Below the pieces are notes generated by a model. That model had not been told where the DNA came from and searched no databases. It was given only the letters and a program-made list of their open reading frames with translations. From CAZXCK01 sp964639225 (GTDB taxonomy: Bacteria; Chloroflexota; Anaerolineae; Aggregatilineales; Phototrophicaceae): a DNA stretch of 41,458 nt. Both the position numbers and the translations under genes were made by a program. This document shows, piece by piece, positions 1-8,412 of the stretch. Numbering within the stretch: the first letter of the stretch is position 1; each line of letters opens with the position of its first letter. The DNA is taken from positions 1 to 41,458 of the forward strand of contig CAZXCK010000021.1 in NCBI GenBank assembly GCA_964639225.1, written 5' to 3'.

Positions 1-1083
1 GATCCCTGGGAATGTTCCCGAATAGGCGATGATGTTTCGCAACTCCAGTGCTATGACATGCTGGCTGATGCCATGCAGAGACGCTGCCAATATCTGACCG
101 GTGACGCCGAGGCAGCCTGCCTGCTGGATGCGGCGGTTACCGTCGGCAGCGCCGAGCTATGCGCCAGCATTCCCGCCGAACATGATGCGCAGCGCCGGTC
201 CTGCGAAGCGCGCATCTTGCAGGATACGGCTCCATGCCAGAGCCTCAGCGATGCAACCCAGCGCCAGGCCTGCTGCGTGATCTTCCAGGCAGATGCCGAC
301 CAGTACGCTGCCTGCATGGGCGATCAGGAGGTGGCCAGCAGCGACCAGCCCAATGACGAAGATGAAACCCTCACGCTGGGCGAGGTGCTGGGCACTGAAG
401 GCTCCGGTGAGGATGACGGGCAGTACGGCGCGTTCGGCCCACCACCTGCTGCGCCCAGCCTGGATTACCTGATGAATCCGGCGTTCTACGCGGAGTATGC
501 CTGCGAAGGACAGGCAGAACGCCCGCGATTCATTGCCAGCGAGGGGCACTTCTTCTATTCGATTGACACCGGGCGCAGTTATCCACTGCTGAGTAATCTG
601 ATCGGTGTCATGATTGACCAGGGACATGAAGAGTTTACGATGGCCAGTTATTTTGTGCTGGGGACTCCCGGCCTGTGGATGCCGCTGGATGGCAGTGTGT
701 ACAGTCTGCCCGCTGTCACCGAACCCTGGGCCACGGATGCCGACAGCTTTGACCGTTATTCGGCACTGGACCTGCGCCCATCAGCGGAACCCCTGACGGT
801 GATGGGAAACACACTGGATACGATACGTTATGAAGGCAGCTACACCGAGGAGGTCGTCATCGACAGACGCAACAGCACATTCACGGACGGGTATTACAGC
901 AGAGCACAAATGTTTGTTTTTCGAGCCTGGTACGATCAGCGTACCGGCCTGCTGGTGAGAAGCCACTTGGAACAACAGCCGGTGTCCTGTGTCCGCGAGG
1001 GGGATTACGCTGACGAAACGTGCCCACAACCCATCGAGCTGATCTGTACACTGGCCGATACCAGCCTGCCGCTTGGGCGCTGA
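1..1083 (+). CDS. Cys-rich hypothetical protein (5' truncated)
   Basis: The reading frame is open from base 1, so the protein starts before the window; an internal ATG at 58 is not a convincing start because the frame upstream is coding-like. The first 110 or so residues contain regularly spaced Cys (for example ACCVIF and YAACMGD), then an acidic linker (about residues 115-140 counted from base 58), then a mixed alpha/beta domain with further Cys near the end (VSCVREGD, ETCPQP, LICTL). The spaced Cys suggest an extracytoplasmic protein with disulfides, but the N-terminus where a signal peptide would sit is missing. I recognise no family. A strong terminator follows at 1144-1180, so this is the last gene of its transcription unit. 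The reading frame is well supported; the function is unknown. Confidence 0.7.
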   Translation, partial: DPWECSRIGDDVSQLQCYDMLADAMQRRCQYLTGDAEAACLLDAAVTVGSAELCASIPAEHDAQRRSCEARILQDTAPCQSLSDATQRQACCVIFQADADQYAACMGDQEVASSDQPNDEDETLTLGEVLGTEGSGEDDGQYGAFGPPPAAPSLDYLMNPAFYAEYACEGQAERPRFIASEGHFFYSIDTGRSYPLLSNLIGVMIDQGHEEFTMASYFVLGTPGLWMPLDGSVYSLPAVTEPWATDADSFDRYSALDLRPSAEPLTVMGNTLDTIRYEGSYTEEVVIDRRNSTFTDGYYSRAQMFVFRAWYDQRTGLLVRSHLEQQPVSCVREGDYADETCPQPIELICTLADTSLPLGR

Positions 1084-1143
1084 TTTGCGTCCACAAAAAC
1101 ACGTATCAAGCGTGTTTCAGGGTTAAGTCTGGCCGATTATCTG

Positions 1144-1180
1144 CTGCGCCATCCCAATGCGGGGTGGCGCAGTTGTTTTG
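1144..1180 (+). terminator. Rho-independent terminator
   Basis: A 12-bp stem with one G-T pair (arms 1144-1155 and 1161-1172), loop AATGC, followed by TTGTTTTG. It ends transcription of the Cys-rich gene. The rest of 1084-1339 shows no gene. Confidence 0.8.
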
Positions 1181-1339
1181 TTGGCCAACTCTTTCTGCAA
1201 CATGTATGATTTGTTGTAACGCTTCTGTGATGATACGGTTGCGCTGGTTGTCTACCCTATGCGATGGACAACAAAGCGGAACGGTATTCCCGGCAGCGAG
1301 TCCTTATATACCACACCGATAGACAGACAGGGAAACGAC

Positions 1340-2089
1340 ATGAGCACGGCAAGAAGTCACGAGATTGATTATCAGATATTTGGTGATGACCTGCAATTTG
1401 TGGAAATCGCGCTGGACCCTCAGGAGACCGTCATCGCCGAGGCGGGCGCGATGATGTACATGGCCGAAGGCATCACATTTGAGGCTAAACTGGGCGACGG
1501 AGCCAGCGAGCGCGGCGGCGGCTTCCTGGGTGCGCTGGGCAATGCCGCCAAACGGGCGATCACTGGCGAGTCGCTGTTCCTGACGCACTTCACTAACGGG
1601 TCTGGCGTCAGGCAAAGCCTGGCCTTCAGCGCGTCGTACCCTGGCAAGATCATCCCGGTGGACCTGCGCAGCGTGGGCGGCGAACTCATCTGCCAGAAGA
1701 GTGCCTTCCTGTGCGCGGCGATGGGCACCAAAATCGACATCGCCTTTAACAAGAAGCTGGGCGCGGGGCTGTTTGGCGGCGAAGGGTTCATTCTACAGCG
1801 TCTGGCTGGCGACGGGCTGGTGTTTGTTCATGCGGGCGGGGCCGTCGTCGAGAAGCAGTTGAACAACGAAAAGCTGCTGATCGACACCGGCTGCGTGGTC
1901 GCCTTCGAGCCGGGCATTGACTACGACATCCAGCGCGCCGGCAACATGAAGTCGATGTTCTTCGGCGGTGAGGGTCTGTTCCTGACGACACTTTCCGGGA
2001 CCGGGCGCGTCTGGTTACAGTCGCTGCCGTTCTCGCGGTTGGCGGACCGCGTGTTGCAGAATCTGCCGCCGATCAGAAAGACGGACTAG
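1340..2089 (+). CDS. AIM24 / TIGR00266 family protein
   Basis: A 249-residue protein whose whole length matches the TIGR00266/AIM24 family of beta-rich proteins of unknown biochemical role. Visible hallmarks are the early EAGAMMYM segment, the glycine-rich GGGFLGALG stretch before AITGESLFLTHF, the GGEGFILQRLAGDG turn in the middle, and the GGEGLFLTTLSGTG turn near the end. I chose the ATG at 1340 (MSTARSHEI) because it follows a purine-rich AGGGAAA segment and begins where the family begins; an in-frame ATG at 1259 would add 27 unrelated residues. It heads a compact group with three small membrane-protein genes downstream (gaps of about 30, 2 and -1 nt), which suggests cotranscription and a membrane-linked role. 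Confidence 0.85.
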   Translation: MSTARSHEIDYQIFGDDLQFVEIALDPQETVIAEAGAMMYMAEGITFEAKLGDGASERGGGFLGALGNAAKRAITGESLFLTHFTNGSGVRQSLAFSASYPGKIIPVDLRSVGGELICQKSAFLCAAMGTKIDIAFNKKLGAGLFGGEGFILQRLAGDGLVFVHAGGAVVEKQLNNEKLLIDTGCVVAFEPGIDYDIQRAGNMKSMFFGGEGLFLTTLSGTGRVWLQSLPFSRLADRVLQNLPPIRKTD

Positions 2090-2121
2090 CCCTTCGGACT
2101 GACGGCGATTGCGACTGGTGG

Positions 2122-2445
2122 GTGTTTCTGCTGTTCGCGCTGGTCGCAATCGCCGGTATGGCCAGGTTGATACATGGGCATTTTCACCAGAAGATGCGGG
2201 ACAACCTGGCCACAGACACATTCGACGAAACTCGCGGCGAAGTACGCCTCTACAGCATGGAGACCCGCATCTCGACGGTCGGCTGGCGCTATGTGCTGTC
2301 TGTCGGCGATTGGGCGTTCTGGCTCACGAAGCAGCAGTATCAGCGGTTAAACGACAGCGGGCTGCACGGTCAGCACGCGGTGGTGAATTACATGCCGATG
2401 TCGAAGTGGATGATCTTATCGATTGAGTTGTTACAGGTGGGTTGA
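2122..2445 (+). CDS. Small membrane protein, paralogous to the 3296 gene
   Basis: About 107 residues. It starts most plausibly at a GTG at 2122, directly at a hydrophobic segment (VFLLFALVAIAGMA) that would be a single N-terminal membrane anchor. The remainder is a soluble, probably beta-rich domain: YVLSVGDWAFWLTKQQY, then HAVVNYMPMSKWMILSIELL. The same pattern recurs at the C-terminus of the gene at 3296 (YFCVGSVKFEVSQYEHF, then ARVYFTTPWVYVLSVELL), so the two are probably paralogous domains. The stop lies 2 nt before the next ATG, which implies translational coupling. No named family is recognised. The frame stays open upstream into the AIM24 gene, so the exact start is uncertain. Confidence 0.6.
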   Translation: MFLLFALVAIAGMARLIHGHFHQKMRDNLATDTFDETRGEVRLYSMETRISTVGWRYVLSVGDWAFWLTKQQYQRLNDSGLHGQHAVVNYMPMSKWMILSIELLQVG

Positions 2446-2447
2446 GG

Positions 2448-3296
2448 ATGTCGTCATCAGGTTACATGGACAATCTTGCGGACAGCTTTATGCCGCGTAA
2501 TCGCGTCTTCTTGCTCAACCCGGATAACGCCGACGTGCTCACCGGCGAACGTCGCACGCACTACCCGCCGCCAGAACCTATGAAGCCAATTTTGAAGGTG
2601 CTGATCGTGCTGGGCGGACTGATCTACATCGTGCTGACGGTGGCGTCTGTCGTGTGGATGGTGACCAGCCTCTCCGACTGGTGGGCGCTCGAACAGCGCG
2701 GTGGCATCGTCCAGGCACAGTTGATCGACCGCTATACGGAGTTGTCGCACACCAACGTCGGCTTCAGGCGTACGGTTACGACCTACTACTGGCGCTACAG
2801 CTTCGAGGCCGCCGACGGCCAGACGATCGAAGGCAGCACCCAGGTGAGTGAAGCGCTGTACCAGGACGAATACGAGTTCGGCAAGCCGGTGCAGATCATC
2901 TACCTGAAGGATAATCCGTCCGTTAACCGGTTGGTGCAAGCTGGCGCGCTGGGTTTTCCTCGATTGCAGTTGATTGCCGGTGTCTTTTTTGGATTGTTAT
3001 TTATCTTCATGGTGTTCGCGCTGTATCGAGAGGTGCATGTCCGGCGTCAGTACAACGATAAAGGGCGCGTGATCTACGGGCGGGTGACCAGCGCTAAGCT
3101 AAACGCAGGCGAACCCAAAGGGGAATATGTCGCCACACTGTACCTCAATTACAGCTTCAGTTCGCCGACAACCGGTACGCAGATCAACGGGTTCGATACC
3201 AGGCGGCGCGATGATCTGCATGAGGTCAGCGTGCCGCGTGAGGGCAGCCGCGTCGCCATTCTGTACGTTAGTGATCGTCTGTACAAGGTGCTGTGA
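2448..3296 (+). CDS. DUF3592-like membrane protein, two tandem domains
   Basis: A 282-residue protein. Residues 1-45 are cytoplasmic-looking. A first membrane segment (about 47-72, VLIVLGGLIYIVLTVASVVW) is followed by a DUF3592-like domain with the usual YSFEAADGQTIEGSTQVS strand pair and PVQIIYLKDNPSVNRL signature. A second membrane segment (about 167-190) leads into a second, more diverged copy ending in GSRVAILYVSDRLYKVL. Proteins of this family are membrane-anchored beta domains of unknown role. The ATG at 2448 sits 2 nt after the preceding stop; a TTG at 2442 is possible but overlaps it. The downstream gene starts inside this stop codon (TGATG), so the genes are coupled. Confidence 0.7.
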   Translation: MSSSGYMDNLADSFMPRNRVFLLNPDNADVLTGERRTHYPPPEPMKPILKVLIVLGGLIYIVLTVASVVWMVTSLSDWWALEQRGGIVQAQLIDRYTELSHTNVGFRRTVTTYYWRYSFEAADGQTIEGSTQVSEALYQDEYEFGKPVQIIYLKDNPSVNRLVQAGALGFPRLQLIAGVFFGLLFIFMVFALYREVHVRRQYNDKGRVIYGRVTSAKLNAGEPKGEYVATLYLNYSFSSPTTGTQINGFDTRRRDDLHEVSVPREGSRVAILYVSDRLYKVL

Positions 3297-3889
3297 TGGC
3301 GCGCACGGAAGACTCGCGGGGTGGGACGGTCGCGCCGCCGGTGTGGAATGCCAACCATCCGCGCACGCCGCAAGAGGCGGTCGAAATGGTCTTCAGGTTC
3401 ACCGATGCGGACCTGCGCTCGAATCACCTGCGCACCCTGACTGACGCCCAGCGCCAGCGTATGCTGTCAAAGCACAAAGACGATGTGAGCCTGACGCGCA
3501 GCGCGCTGCTGGTGTTGACCGTCGTCGGCCTGTTGGGGAGCACCGGCGCGGCCATCCAGGAAGGTATCCCCCTGATCCAGATGTGGGGCGCGGTGATCTT
3601 CAGTATGACTGTTATTGCGGTGGTGGCGTATCTGATTCTCAAATACAGCAACAAACGTCTGGAACGCACCATCGACGCCAGCGAGGTGAAGCGCGCCGAC
3701 GGCCCCATTCGGCTTATCGTCGAAGGGCACAAACCGCGCACACATTACTTCTGCGTTGGTTCGGTCAAGTTTGAGGTCAGCCAGTACGAGCATTTTCTGC
3801 TGCGCCGCGTTCCGCTGGAAGGCCAGCAGGCGAGAGTCTACTTTACCACGCCCTGGGTGTACGTGCTGTCGGTTGAGTTGCTGCCGTAA
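3296..3889 (+). CDS. Two-helix membrane protein of unknown function
   Basis: About 197 residues from the ATG at 3296, which shares its A with the preceding TGA; a GTG at 3293 is the alternative start. Residues about 65-120 form a helical hairpin of two membrane segments (SALLVLTVVGLLGSTGAAI and MWGAVIFSMTVIAVVAYLIL). The C-terminal 70 residues form a soluble domain resembling that of the small protein at 2122. It is the last gene of the AIM24 group and converges on the TPR gene, with only 20 nt between the stops (short inverted arms AGCGC/GCGCT). No family name can be given. Confidence 0.6.
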   Translation: MARTEDSRGGTVAPPVWNANHPRTPQEAVEMVFRFTDADLRSNHLRTLTDAQRQRMLSKHKDDVSLTRSALLVLTVVGLLGSTGAAIQEGIPLIQMWGAVIFSMTVIAVVAYLILKYSNKRLERTIDASEVKRADGPIRLIVEGHKPRTHYFCVGSVKFEVSQYEHFLLRRVPLEGQQARVYFTTPWVYVLSVELLP

Positions 3890-3909
3890 GCGCGACCAGG
3901 CGCTGCACC

Positions 3910-5325
3910 TTATGCGTCGTCTTGCTCCAGCAGCGCCATGATATCGGCCACCACCGCGTCCAGCGCCAGCGAGCGGCCCGCCTCAAGTGCCTGGTTATAA
4001 CGATTGGCGTCCAGCACGTGCTGTATGCGCTCATTGAGTGTGTCCGACTGGCCGGGTTCGAAATACTGCGCCTGCTGCTGCATAACACCGGCCCAGATTG
4101 CCGCCTGTTCAACCCGCCCGGACTCAATCCAGGTTGCCACTGCCGCGTGAACTGCTTTGGCGTAGAAGTGGGCCGTTTTAAGTTGCATGGCGCAGGCAAC
4201 CAGTTCCCGCAGCCGTGCCCGTGCCAGGTCCAGTTCACCGCGTCTGACATGGGCGTGGACAAGCGGCTCCGCCACAGTTGCCATACGGTTGACGTTCTCT
4301 TGTTCACGGGCGATGGCTATCGCCTCGTTGAAATTGGCTATGGCCGCTTCATCGTTGTTCTGCAGCAGATGCGTGCGCCCCAGTCCGGTCAGCGCGTTGA
4401 TCTGTCCTTCAGGCGAGAGCGTCGCGCGGGTGATGCCCAGCACCTCTTCATAGCAGGCATGTGCTTCGTCCAGTTCGCCCAGCCGCCTTTTGACACTAGC
4501 CATCATGTTGAGCGCTGGCGGCATGAGCGCCAGGAAGCGCAGCCGCCGCGCGATCGCCAGCGTTTGGGTCGCATGATGCTCGGCCTGGTTGTACTCGTGC
4601 AGGTGGAGACACACGCCGCTCAGCGACAGGTGAGCGACGGCTACGTTAGCCTCGTCGTCAAACGAGGTTGCGCATTCCAGCGACTTCTGATGAAAATCGC
4701 GGCTGGCCACGTAGTCCCCACGAAAGAAGGCGATGTGCCCAAACCCGGACCACACGCCGAACATCTCTTCGGGTCTGTGTCCATCCAGCAGATCGCGGCT
4801 GCGTGTATACTGTTCCTCGGCTTCGTCGAATTTCCCCGTTGAAATGCTGATACAGCCCAACAGATACCATGCTTTGCCCAGCATCCATTGATCTCGCAGG
4901 TGCTCTCCGCAGTTCATAAGGCGTTCGGCGCAGTCATTCACAGCGTCCAACTGCTGCAGCCGCAGGTGATTTAGCCCCAGCATGTAGTTCAATTCCCCCT
5001 CGGCAGTCGGGTCCTCAAGACGCTGTGCGGCCTGGACCGCTTCGCCAAGTCGCTGGATCGTCTCGGCAGTGGTTTCCTGTGTGGTGACCGCCGCTGTCGC
5101 CGTCGAGTTGAAGGCGACGCACAGCCGCGCCCGTTCTTCTTCGCTGCCTGCCGCCGACCAGTCGCGCCACTGGTTGATCTGCGCCCAGTCTCGCTGAATG
5201 GCCTCAATCCAGTGCGTCCGGTTGCCGCTGCCGGGCTGCCTGATAGCTGAATTGGCCTGTTGCAGTTTTTTGAGATAGTGCTGCGCCAGGCGATACTGTG
5301 TCTGCTGAATAGCGGATACTGGCAT
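3910..5325 (-). CDS. TPR-repeat protein, probable C-terminal partner of a STAND regulator
   Basis: A 471-residue, almost entirely helical protein made of tetratricopeptide-like repeats with typical spacing of small and aromatic residues, for example GKAWYLLGCISISTGKFDEA, then VAVAHLSLSGVCLHLHEYNQA and INALTGLGRTHLLQNNDEAA. Such TPR arrays form the sensor or oligomerisation arm of MalT/AfsR-type regulators. It starts 5 nt after the stop of the BTAD/NB-ARC gene, in a different frame. Its first residues (QYRLAQHYLKKLQQAN) look like the linker that normally follows the winged helix of a single-chain regulator. GGAG lies about 11 nt before the ATG, so coupled translation is feasible. Whether this is genuine gene fission or a frameshift cannot be decided here. 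Confidence 0.8.
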   Translation of the reverse strand: MPVSAIQQTQYRLAQHYLKKLQQANSAIRQPGSGNRTHWIEAIQRDWAQINQWRDWSAAGSEEERARLCVAFNSTATAAVTTQETTAETIQRLGEAVQAAQRLEDPTAEGELNYMLGLNHLRLQQLDAVNDCAERLMNCGEHLRDQWMLGKAWYLLGCISISTGKFDEAEEQYTRSRDLLDGHRPEEMFGVWSGFGHIAFFRGDYVASRDFHQKSLECATSFDDEANVAVAHLSLSGVCLHLHEYNQAEHHATQTLAIARRLRFLALMPPALNMMASVKRRLGELDEAHACYEEVLGITRATLSPEGQINALTGLGRTHLLQNNDEAAIANFNEAIAIAREQENVNRMATVAEPLVHAHVRRGELDLARARLRELVACAMQLKTAHFYAKAVHAAVATWIESGRVEQAAIWAGVMQQQAQYFEPGQSDTLNERIQHVLDANRYNQALEAGRSLALDAVVADIMALLEQDDA

Positions 5326-5330
5326 AGCGG

Positions 5331-7154
5331 TTATGCTCCGAACTCAGTGTTGAGCAGGGCCTGCGCGTGCAACACCAGCAGGGCGTGCATCTGGAAACGG
5401 CCACCGCTGACCGGTTCCAGCAGGCCGTGACTCACCAGCCGCCGCGCCACTGGCCTCGGATCGTCAAGGTCCCAGGCGATGGCCATCGCCTCCAGGTCAA
5501 ACGTCGCCGGTTTGGGCACGAACAATCCCAGCAGCGCAAACCGCTGCCGGGTCTCGGCATCGAGCATATCCGTGCTGCGACTGAGCAGCGCCGCCACCGT
5601 CGGCGAGGCATCACGACCAACCGTCAGCATATCGGTTGGTGGCTGGGCCTGCAGCAGGCTGGCACCGTTGCGTAGCTCTTGCAGCAGTTCACGCACACCC
5701 CAGCCCATGTGCGCCTCGGTGTGTAGCAGCCGCCCGGCGACGTGGATTGCCAGCGGCAGACCTTCCAGGTCTCTGACCAGCTCGCGGGCTTCGTCCGGGT
5801 GATTCTCGACCGTCTCCGGTGTGAGCTGGCGCAGCAGCTCCAGGCTGTCCGCCTCGGTGAGCACCGGCAGCCGGTAGACATCTGCCGATGTGGGTGCCAG
5901 TGCGACGGCCACGTCGAACAGGCGACTGGTCATCACGGTGGCGCACTGCTGGCCGCCCACGCGGAACGGTCGCACATGATCGACCTGCCAGACATCGTCG
6001 ATGACCAGCAGCATCCGTTTGTCGCGGATAGCCGATGTCAGTTGGGCGCTGATGTCCTCGATCTTGCGTGTCTGTGACGCATCGCCGATGCCCAGCGCGT
6101 CGGCCCAGCCGGAGAGTTCGCTCAACAGGTTAGGCGTCTCGCCGAGCGACGTCCACAGTACGCCGTCCGGGAAATGCTGGCCGATCTCCTCATCGTGCGT
6201 CAGCATGGCGACCGTCGTGCTTTTGCCAACACCCGGCCAGCCATGAATGACCGTCAGCGGGCGGGCGATGTCGCCATACAGCCCCAGCCGCCGCTTGATC
6301 GCTTGCAGCGCTTCTTCGCGTCCAACCACCAGTGACGGCAGCGACGGCATCACACCGACTGCCTGTGAGGGTGTTGCGCCGATCTGCACGGTGATGGTGG
6401 TGTGGTCCTGGACAATCGCCTCATAGAGCAGGGTGGTCTCCTGCTCCGGCGGTGTCGCCAGTTCTGTGTCGAGGCGTTCGACGCACAGCTTGTACTGGCG
6501 CAGCGCTTCCGACCGCTGGCCGTTGGCCGCATACAGCCGCATCAACTGGCGGTGGGCGCTCTCGTCGAGCGGGTCGCTGACGATCCACTGGCGCGCATAT
6601 CGAATTGATGTCACCAGTTGTTGAGCTTCAGCGAAATGCAGCGACAGCCGCCGCTGCACCTCGGTGTATTCGCGGCGCAGCCATTCGCGCTGCTGCATCT
6701 GCCAGTCCTCGAACTCGACGCTGTCGATAACATGAAAACCGTGCAGGAAGTCCGCGCGGTACAACTCGCTGGCTTGGATGTAGTCCCTCAGGTCATCGTC
6801 GCCGATGCTGCTGCTCTTTGCGTTGCTGCTGGCCTGTTTAATCAGCGATCTGAACGCTTTTACATCCACCCACACGGCATCATGATTCAGGCCGATGGTG
6901 GAGCGTTCCGCTTCGATCCAGGGGAAAGGGGCCGCCGTCGTCAGCGTGCTGAGGGTGCTGCGCAGGGCTGCCCGCGCCTGCTTCTGGCTGCTCTCTGGCC
7001 ACAGCAGCGCCGCCAGCACATCGCGGCTCTGACGCTGTTCCGCCAGCGCCAGATAGGCGACTAACGCCGCCGCTTTACGCCGTTCGATCTTAATTCGCTG
7101 GCCGTTCACTTCAAGTTGGGGCGTTCCAAACAGAATCAATCGCAGGTCTGCCAT
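5331..7154 (-). CDS. BTAD/NB-ARC transcriptional regulator (SARP/AfsR-like)
   Basis: A 607-residue regulator. Residues about 1-95 are an OmpR-like winged helix of the SARP type (LILFGTPQLEVNGQRI, then AALLWPESSQKQARAALRS). Residues about 95-250 are the bacterial transcriptional activator domain (BTAD). From about 275 an NB-ARC ATPase begins, with P-loop GWPGVGKST (305-313), Walker B LLVIDDVW (382-389) and the GLPLAIHVAGR motif near 465. The chain ends after a winged-helix segment (GLLEPVSGGRFQMHALLVLHAQALL), where AfsR-like proteins normally continue into TPRs; here the TPRs are encoded by the next gene. AGGAATG lies just before the ATG. Such proteins are ligand- or partner-triggered activators; the target is unknown, although the divergent hydrolase gene is a natural candidate. 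Confidence 0.88.
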   Translation of the reverse strand: MADLRLILFGTPQLEVNGQRIKIERRKAAALVAYLALAEQRQSRDVLAALLWPESSQKQARAALRSTLSTLTTAAPFPWIEAERSTIGLNHDAVWVDVKAFRSLIKQASSNAKSSSIGDDDLRDYIQASELYRADFLHGFHVIDSVEFEDWQMQQREWLRREYTEVQRRLSLHFAEAQQLVTSIRYARQWIVSDPLDESAHRQLMRLYAANGQRSEALRQYKLCVERLDTELATPPEQETTLLYEAIVQDHTTITVQIGATPSQAVGVMPSLPSLVVGREEALQAIKRRLGLYGDIARPLTVIHGWPGVGKSTTVAMLTHDEEIGQHFPDGVLWTSLGETPNLLSELSGWADALGIGDASQTRKIEDISAQLTSAIRDKRMLLVIDDVWQVDHVRPFRVGGQQCATVMTSRLFDVAVALAPTSADVYRLPVLTEADSLELLRQLTPETVENHPDEARELVRDLEGLPLAIHVAGRLLHTEAHMGWGVRELLQELRNGASLLQAQPPTDMLTVGRDASPTVAALLSRSTDMLDAETRQRFALLGLFVPKPATFDLEAMAIAWDLDDPRPVARRLVSHGLLEPVSGGRFQMHALLVLHAQALLNTEFGA

Positions 7155-7204
7155 GTCATTCCTTATGTGATGGTTCTGTTGCGTTTCTGTTGTTGACTAT
7201 TCTT

Positions 7205-7233
7205 ATCATATCAAAGTGATTTCGGGATTGTAA
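7205..7233 (-). promoter_or_regulatory. Candidate promoter of the BTAD/NB-ARC gene
   Basis: On the minus strand, TTACAA (-35), a 17-nt spacer and TATGAT (-10), about 50 nt before the start codon. Confidence 0.4.
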
Positions 7234-7251
7234 CGCTTTGTCGGTAAGCGT
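7231..7251. promoter_or_regulatory. Inverted repeat between divergent genes
   Basis: AACGCT and AGCGTT separated by 9 nt, lying between the candidate divergent promoters of the regulator and the hydrolase. This could be the binding site of the BTAD regulator; no experimental or family consensus supports that assignment. Confidence 0.35.
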
Positions 7252-7280
7252 TGAAGCGTCGGCCTGTAAATCAATATGCT
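7251..7280 (+). promoter_or_regulatory. Candidate promoter of the alpha/beta hydrolase gene
   Basis: TTGAAG (-35), an 18-nt spacer and TATGCT (-10), 41 nt before the ATG. The same -10 hexamer appears before the UroD-like gene. Confidence 0.4.
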
Positions 7281-7321
7281 GAGTTTGTCCGTTGTAATGA
7301 GATTGAGTGAGGTTGTAAGCC

Positions 7322-8257
7322 ATGACGAACCATTATCCCCAGACGCAGGACTTCAAAGGTGATGTTACCCGACTTTCATGGCAGTTGAAAGTTTTTGTGG
7401 CCGCGCTGAAAATGATCGACCGTGTTTCGCCGGAATTGGTAGCGCGCCTCATGCTGACAAAATTCGTCACGCCGCGTCGTAAAAAGGACAGTGACTATGA
7501 AACCCGTCTGCCGGCTGGTGCCCGCCGCATCGAGGTGTTCCACAACCTGACCAAACTCACTAGCTGGACCTGGGGCGATTCCGGGCCGGCGGTGCTGCTG
7601 GTTCACGGCTGGGAAGGTCACACCGGGCGCATGGTGCCCCTCATCCAGCCGCTGCTGGACGAAGGCTATCGCGTGTTTACACTGGACGCGCCCGGCCACG
7701 GTCTGTCACCGTCCGCCAGGACGCACCTCATCGACGTCGGTTACGCCATCCAGGCGATGCTGGAACAGCACGGGCCGTTCTTCGGCGTTGTCGGCCATTC
7801 GTTTGGCGCGGCGGCGGCGACGATTATGCTGGCCCGCGAACCGCAGCTTATGCCTAAAAAGCTGGTGCTGCTGTCCCCCATGCGCGACCTCAGCCAGCAC
7901 GTCGATATTTTCTCCAGCCTGGCGCAGTTGTCGCCTGCCGCCAAAGATCGCCTCACAGACCTGATCGCCAGCTATGTTGGTGTGCCTTTTGACCAGTGCA
8001 GCGCGGTCCGGGCGGTGCGCAGCTTACCCCGGCCCGGTCTGGTGATCCATGACCGTTTTGACCGGCTGATTCCCTACGATGTGGGGGCCGCTGTCGCCCA
8101 CAACTGGCGCGGGGCGCGCTTTATCACCACCGAGCGCCTCGGTCACCGTCAGGGGCTGCGCAGCGTGGACGTGATCGAAAAGGTGCTGGATTATCTGGTA
8201 CTCGATACGTCTATCGACATCTTCGCCCGGCAGATTCCCGGTACACGAGCAGTCTGA
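7322..8257 (+). CDS. Alpha/beta hydrolase
   Basis: A 311-residue hydrolase-fold protein. VLLVHGWEGHTGRM (about 91-104) is the oxyanion-hole region with an HGW motif. FTLDAPGHGLS follows, and GHSFGAAAA (about 158) is the nucleophile elbow with Ser in GHSFG. The acid is probably the Asp in VIHDRFDRLIP (near 240), where a rescue-type loop is usual, and the base is His in RLGHRQGLRS (near 275). Substrate cannot be read from the sequence; related proteins are esterases or lipase-like enzymes. There is no signal peptide, so it is cytoplasmic. It is transcribed divergently from the BTAD regulator across a 167-nt gap. Confidence 0.85.
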   Translation: MTNHYPQTQDFKGDVTRLSWQLKVFVAALKMIDRVSPELVARLMLTKFVTPRRKKDSDYETRLPAGARRIEVFHNLTKLTSWTWGDSGPAVLLVHGWEGHTGRMVPLIQPLLDEGYRVFTLDAPGHGLSPSARTHLIDVGYAIQAMLEQHGPFFGVVGHSFGAAAATIMLAREPQLMPKKLVLLSPMRDLSQHVDIFSSLAQLSPAAKDRLTDLIASYVGVPFDQCSAVRAVRSLPRPGLVIHDRFDRLIPYDVGAAVAHNWRGARFITTERLGHRQGLRSVDVIEKVLDYLVLDTSIDIFARQIPGTRAV

Positions 8258-8314
8258 GCAGACAAAGAGTCGCCGAAGCTGCTACGATCGGTCGCCGTGT
8301 GATCGGCGGCCTGC

Positions 8315-8331
8315 TTTCCACACAGTGGAAA
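8315..8331. promoter_or_regulatory. Probable IclR operator of the sialoside operon
   Basis: A perfect palindrome with 7-bp arms (TTTCCAC / GTGGAAA) and a 3-nt centre, six bases upstream of the candidate -35 of the UroD-like gene. Fourteen of its first 16 bases match the site at 19882 in front of the iclR gene. IclR-family proteins bind palindromes of this type. Confidence 0.65.
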
Positions 8332-8337
8332 ACAACG

Positions 8338-8367
8338 TTGTCAGTCTGGCCTGTGCATGGCTATGCT
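8338..8367 (+). promoter_or_regulatory. Candidate promoter of the UroD-Gfo-sialidase-FAH operon
   Basis: TTGTCA (-35), an 18-nt spacer and TATGCT (-10), 45 nt before the ATG. The -35 overlaps the end of a second short palindrome, ACAACGTTGT (8332-8341). Confidence 0.5.
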
Positions 8368-8412
8368 AAACTAAAGGTATAGTTGCTGCTGCTACAGTCA
8401 GAAGGACGTCGT

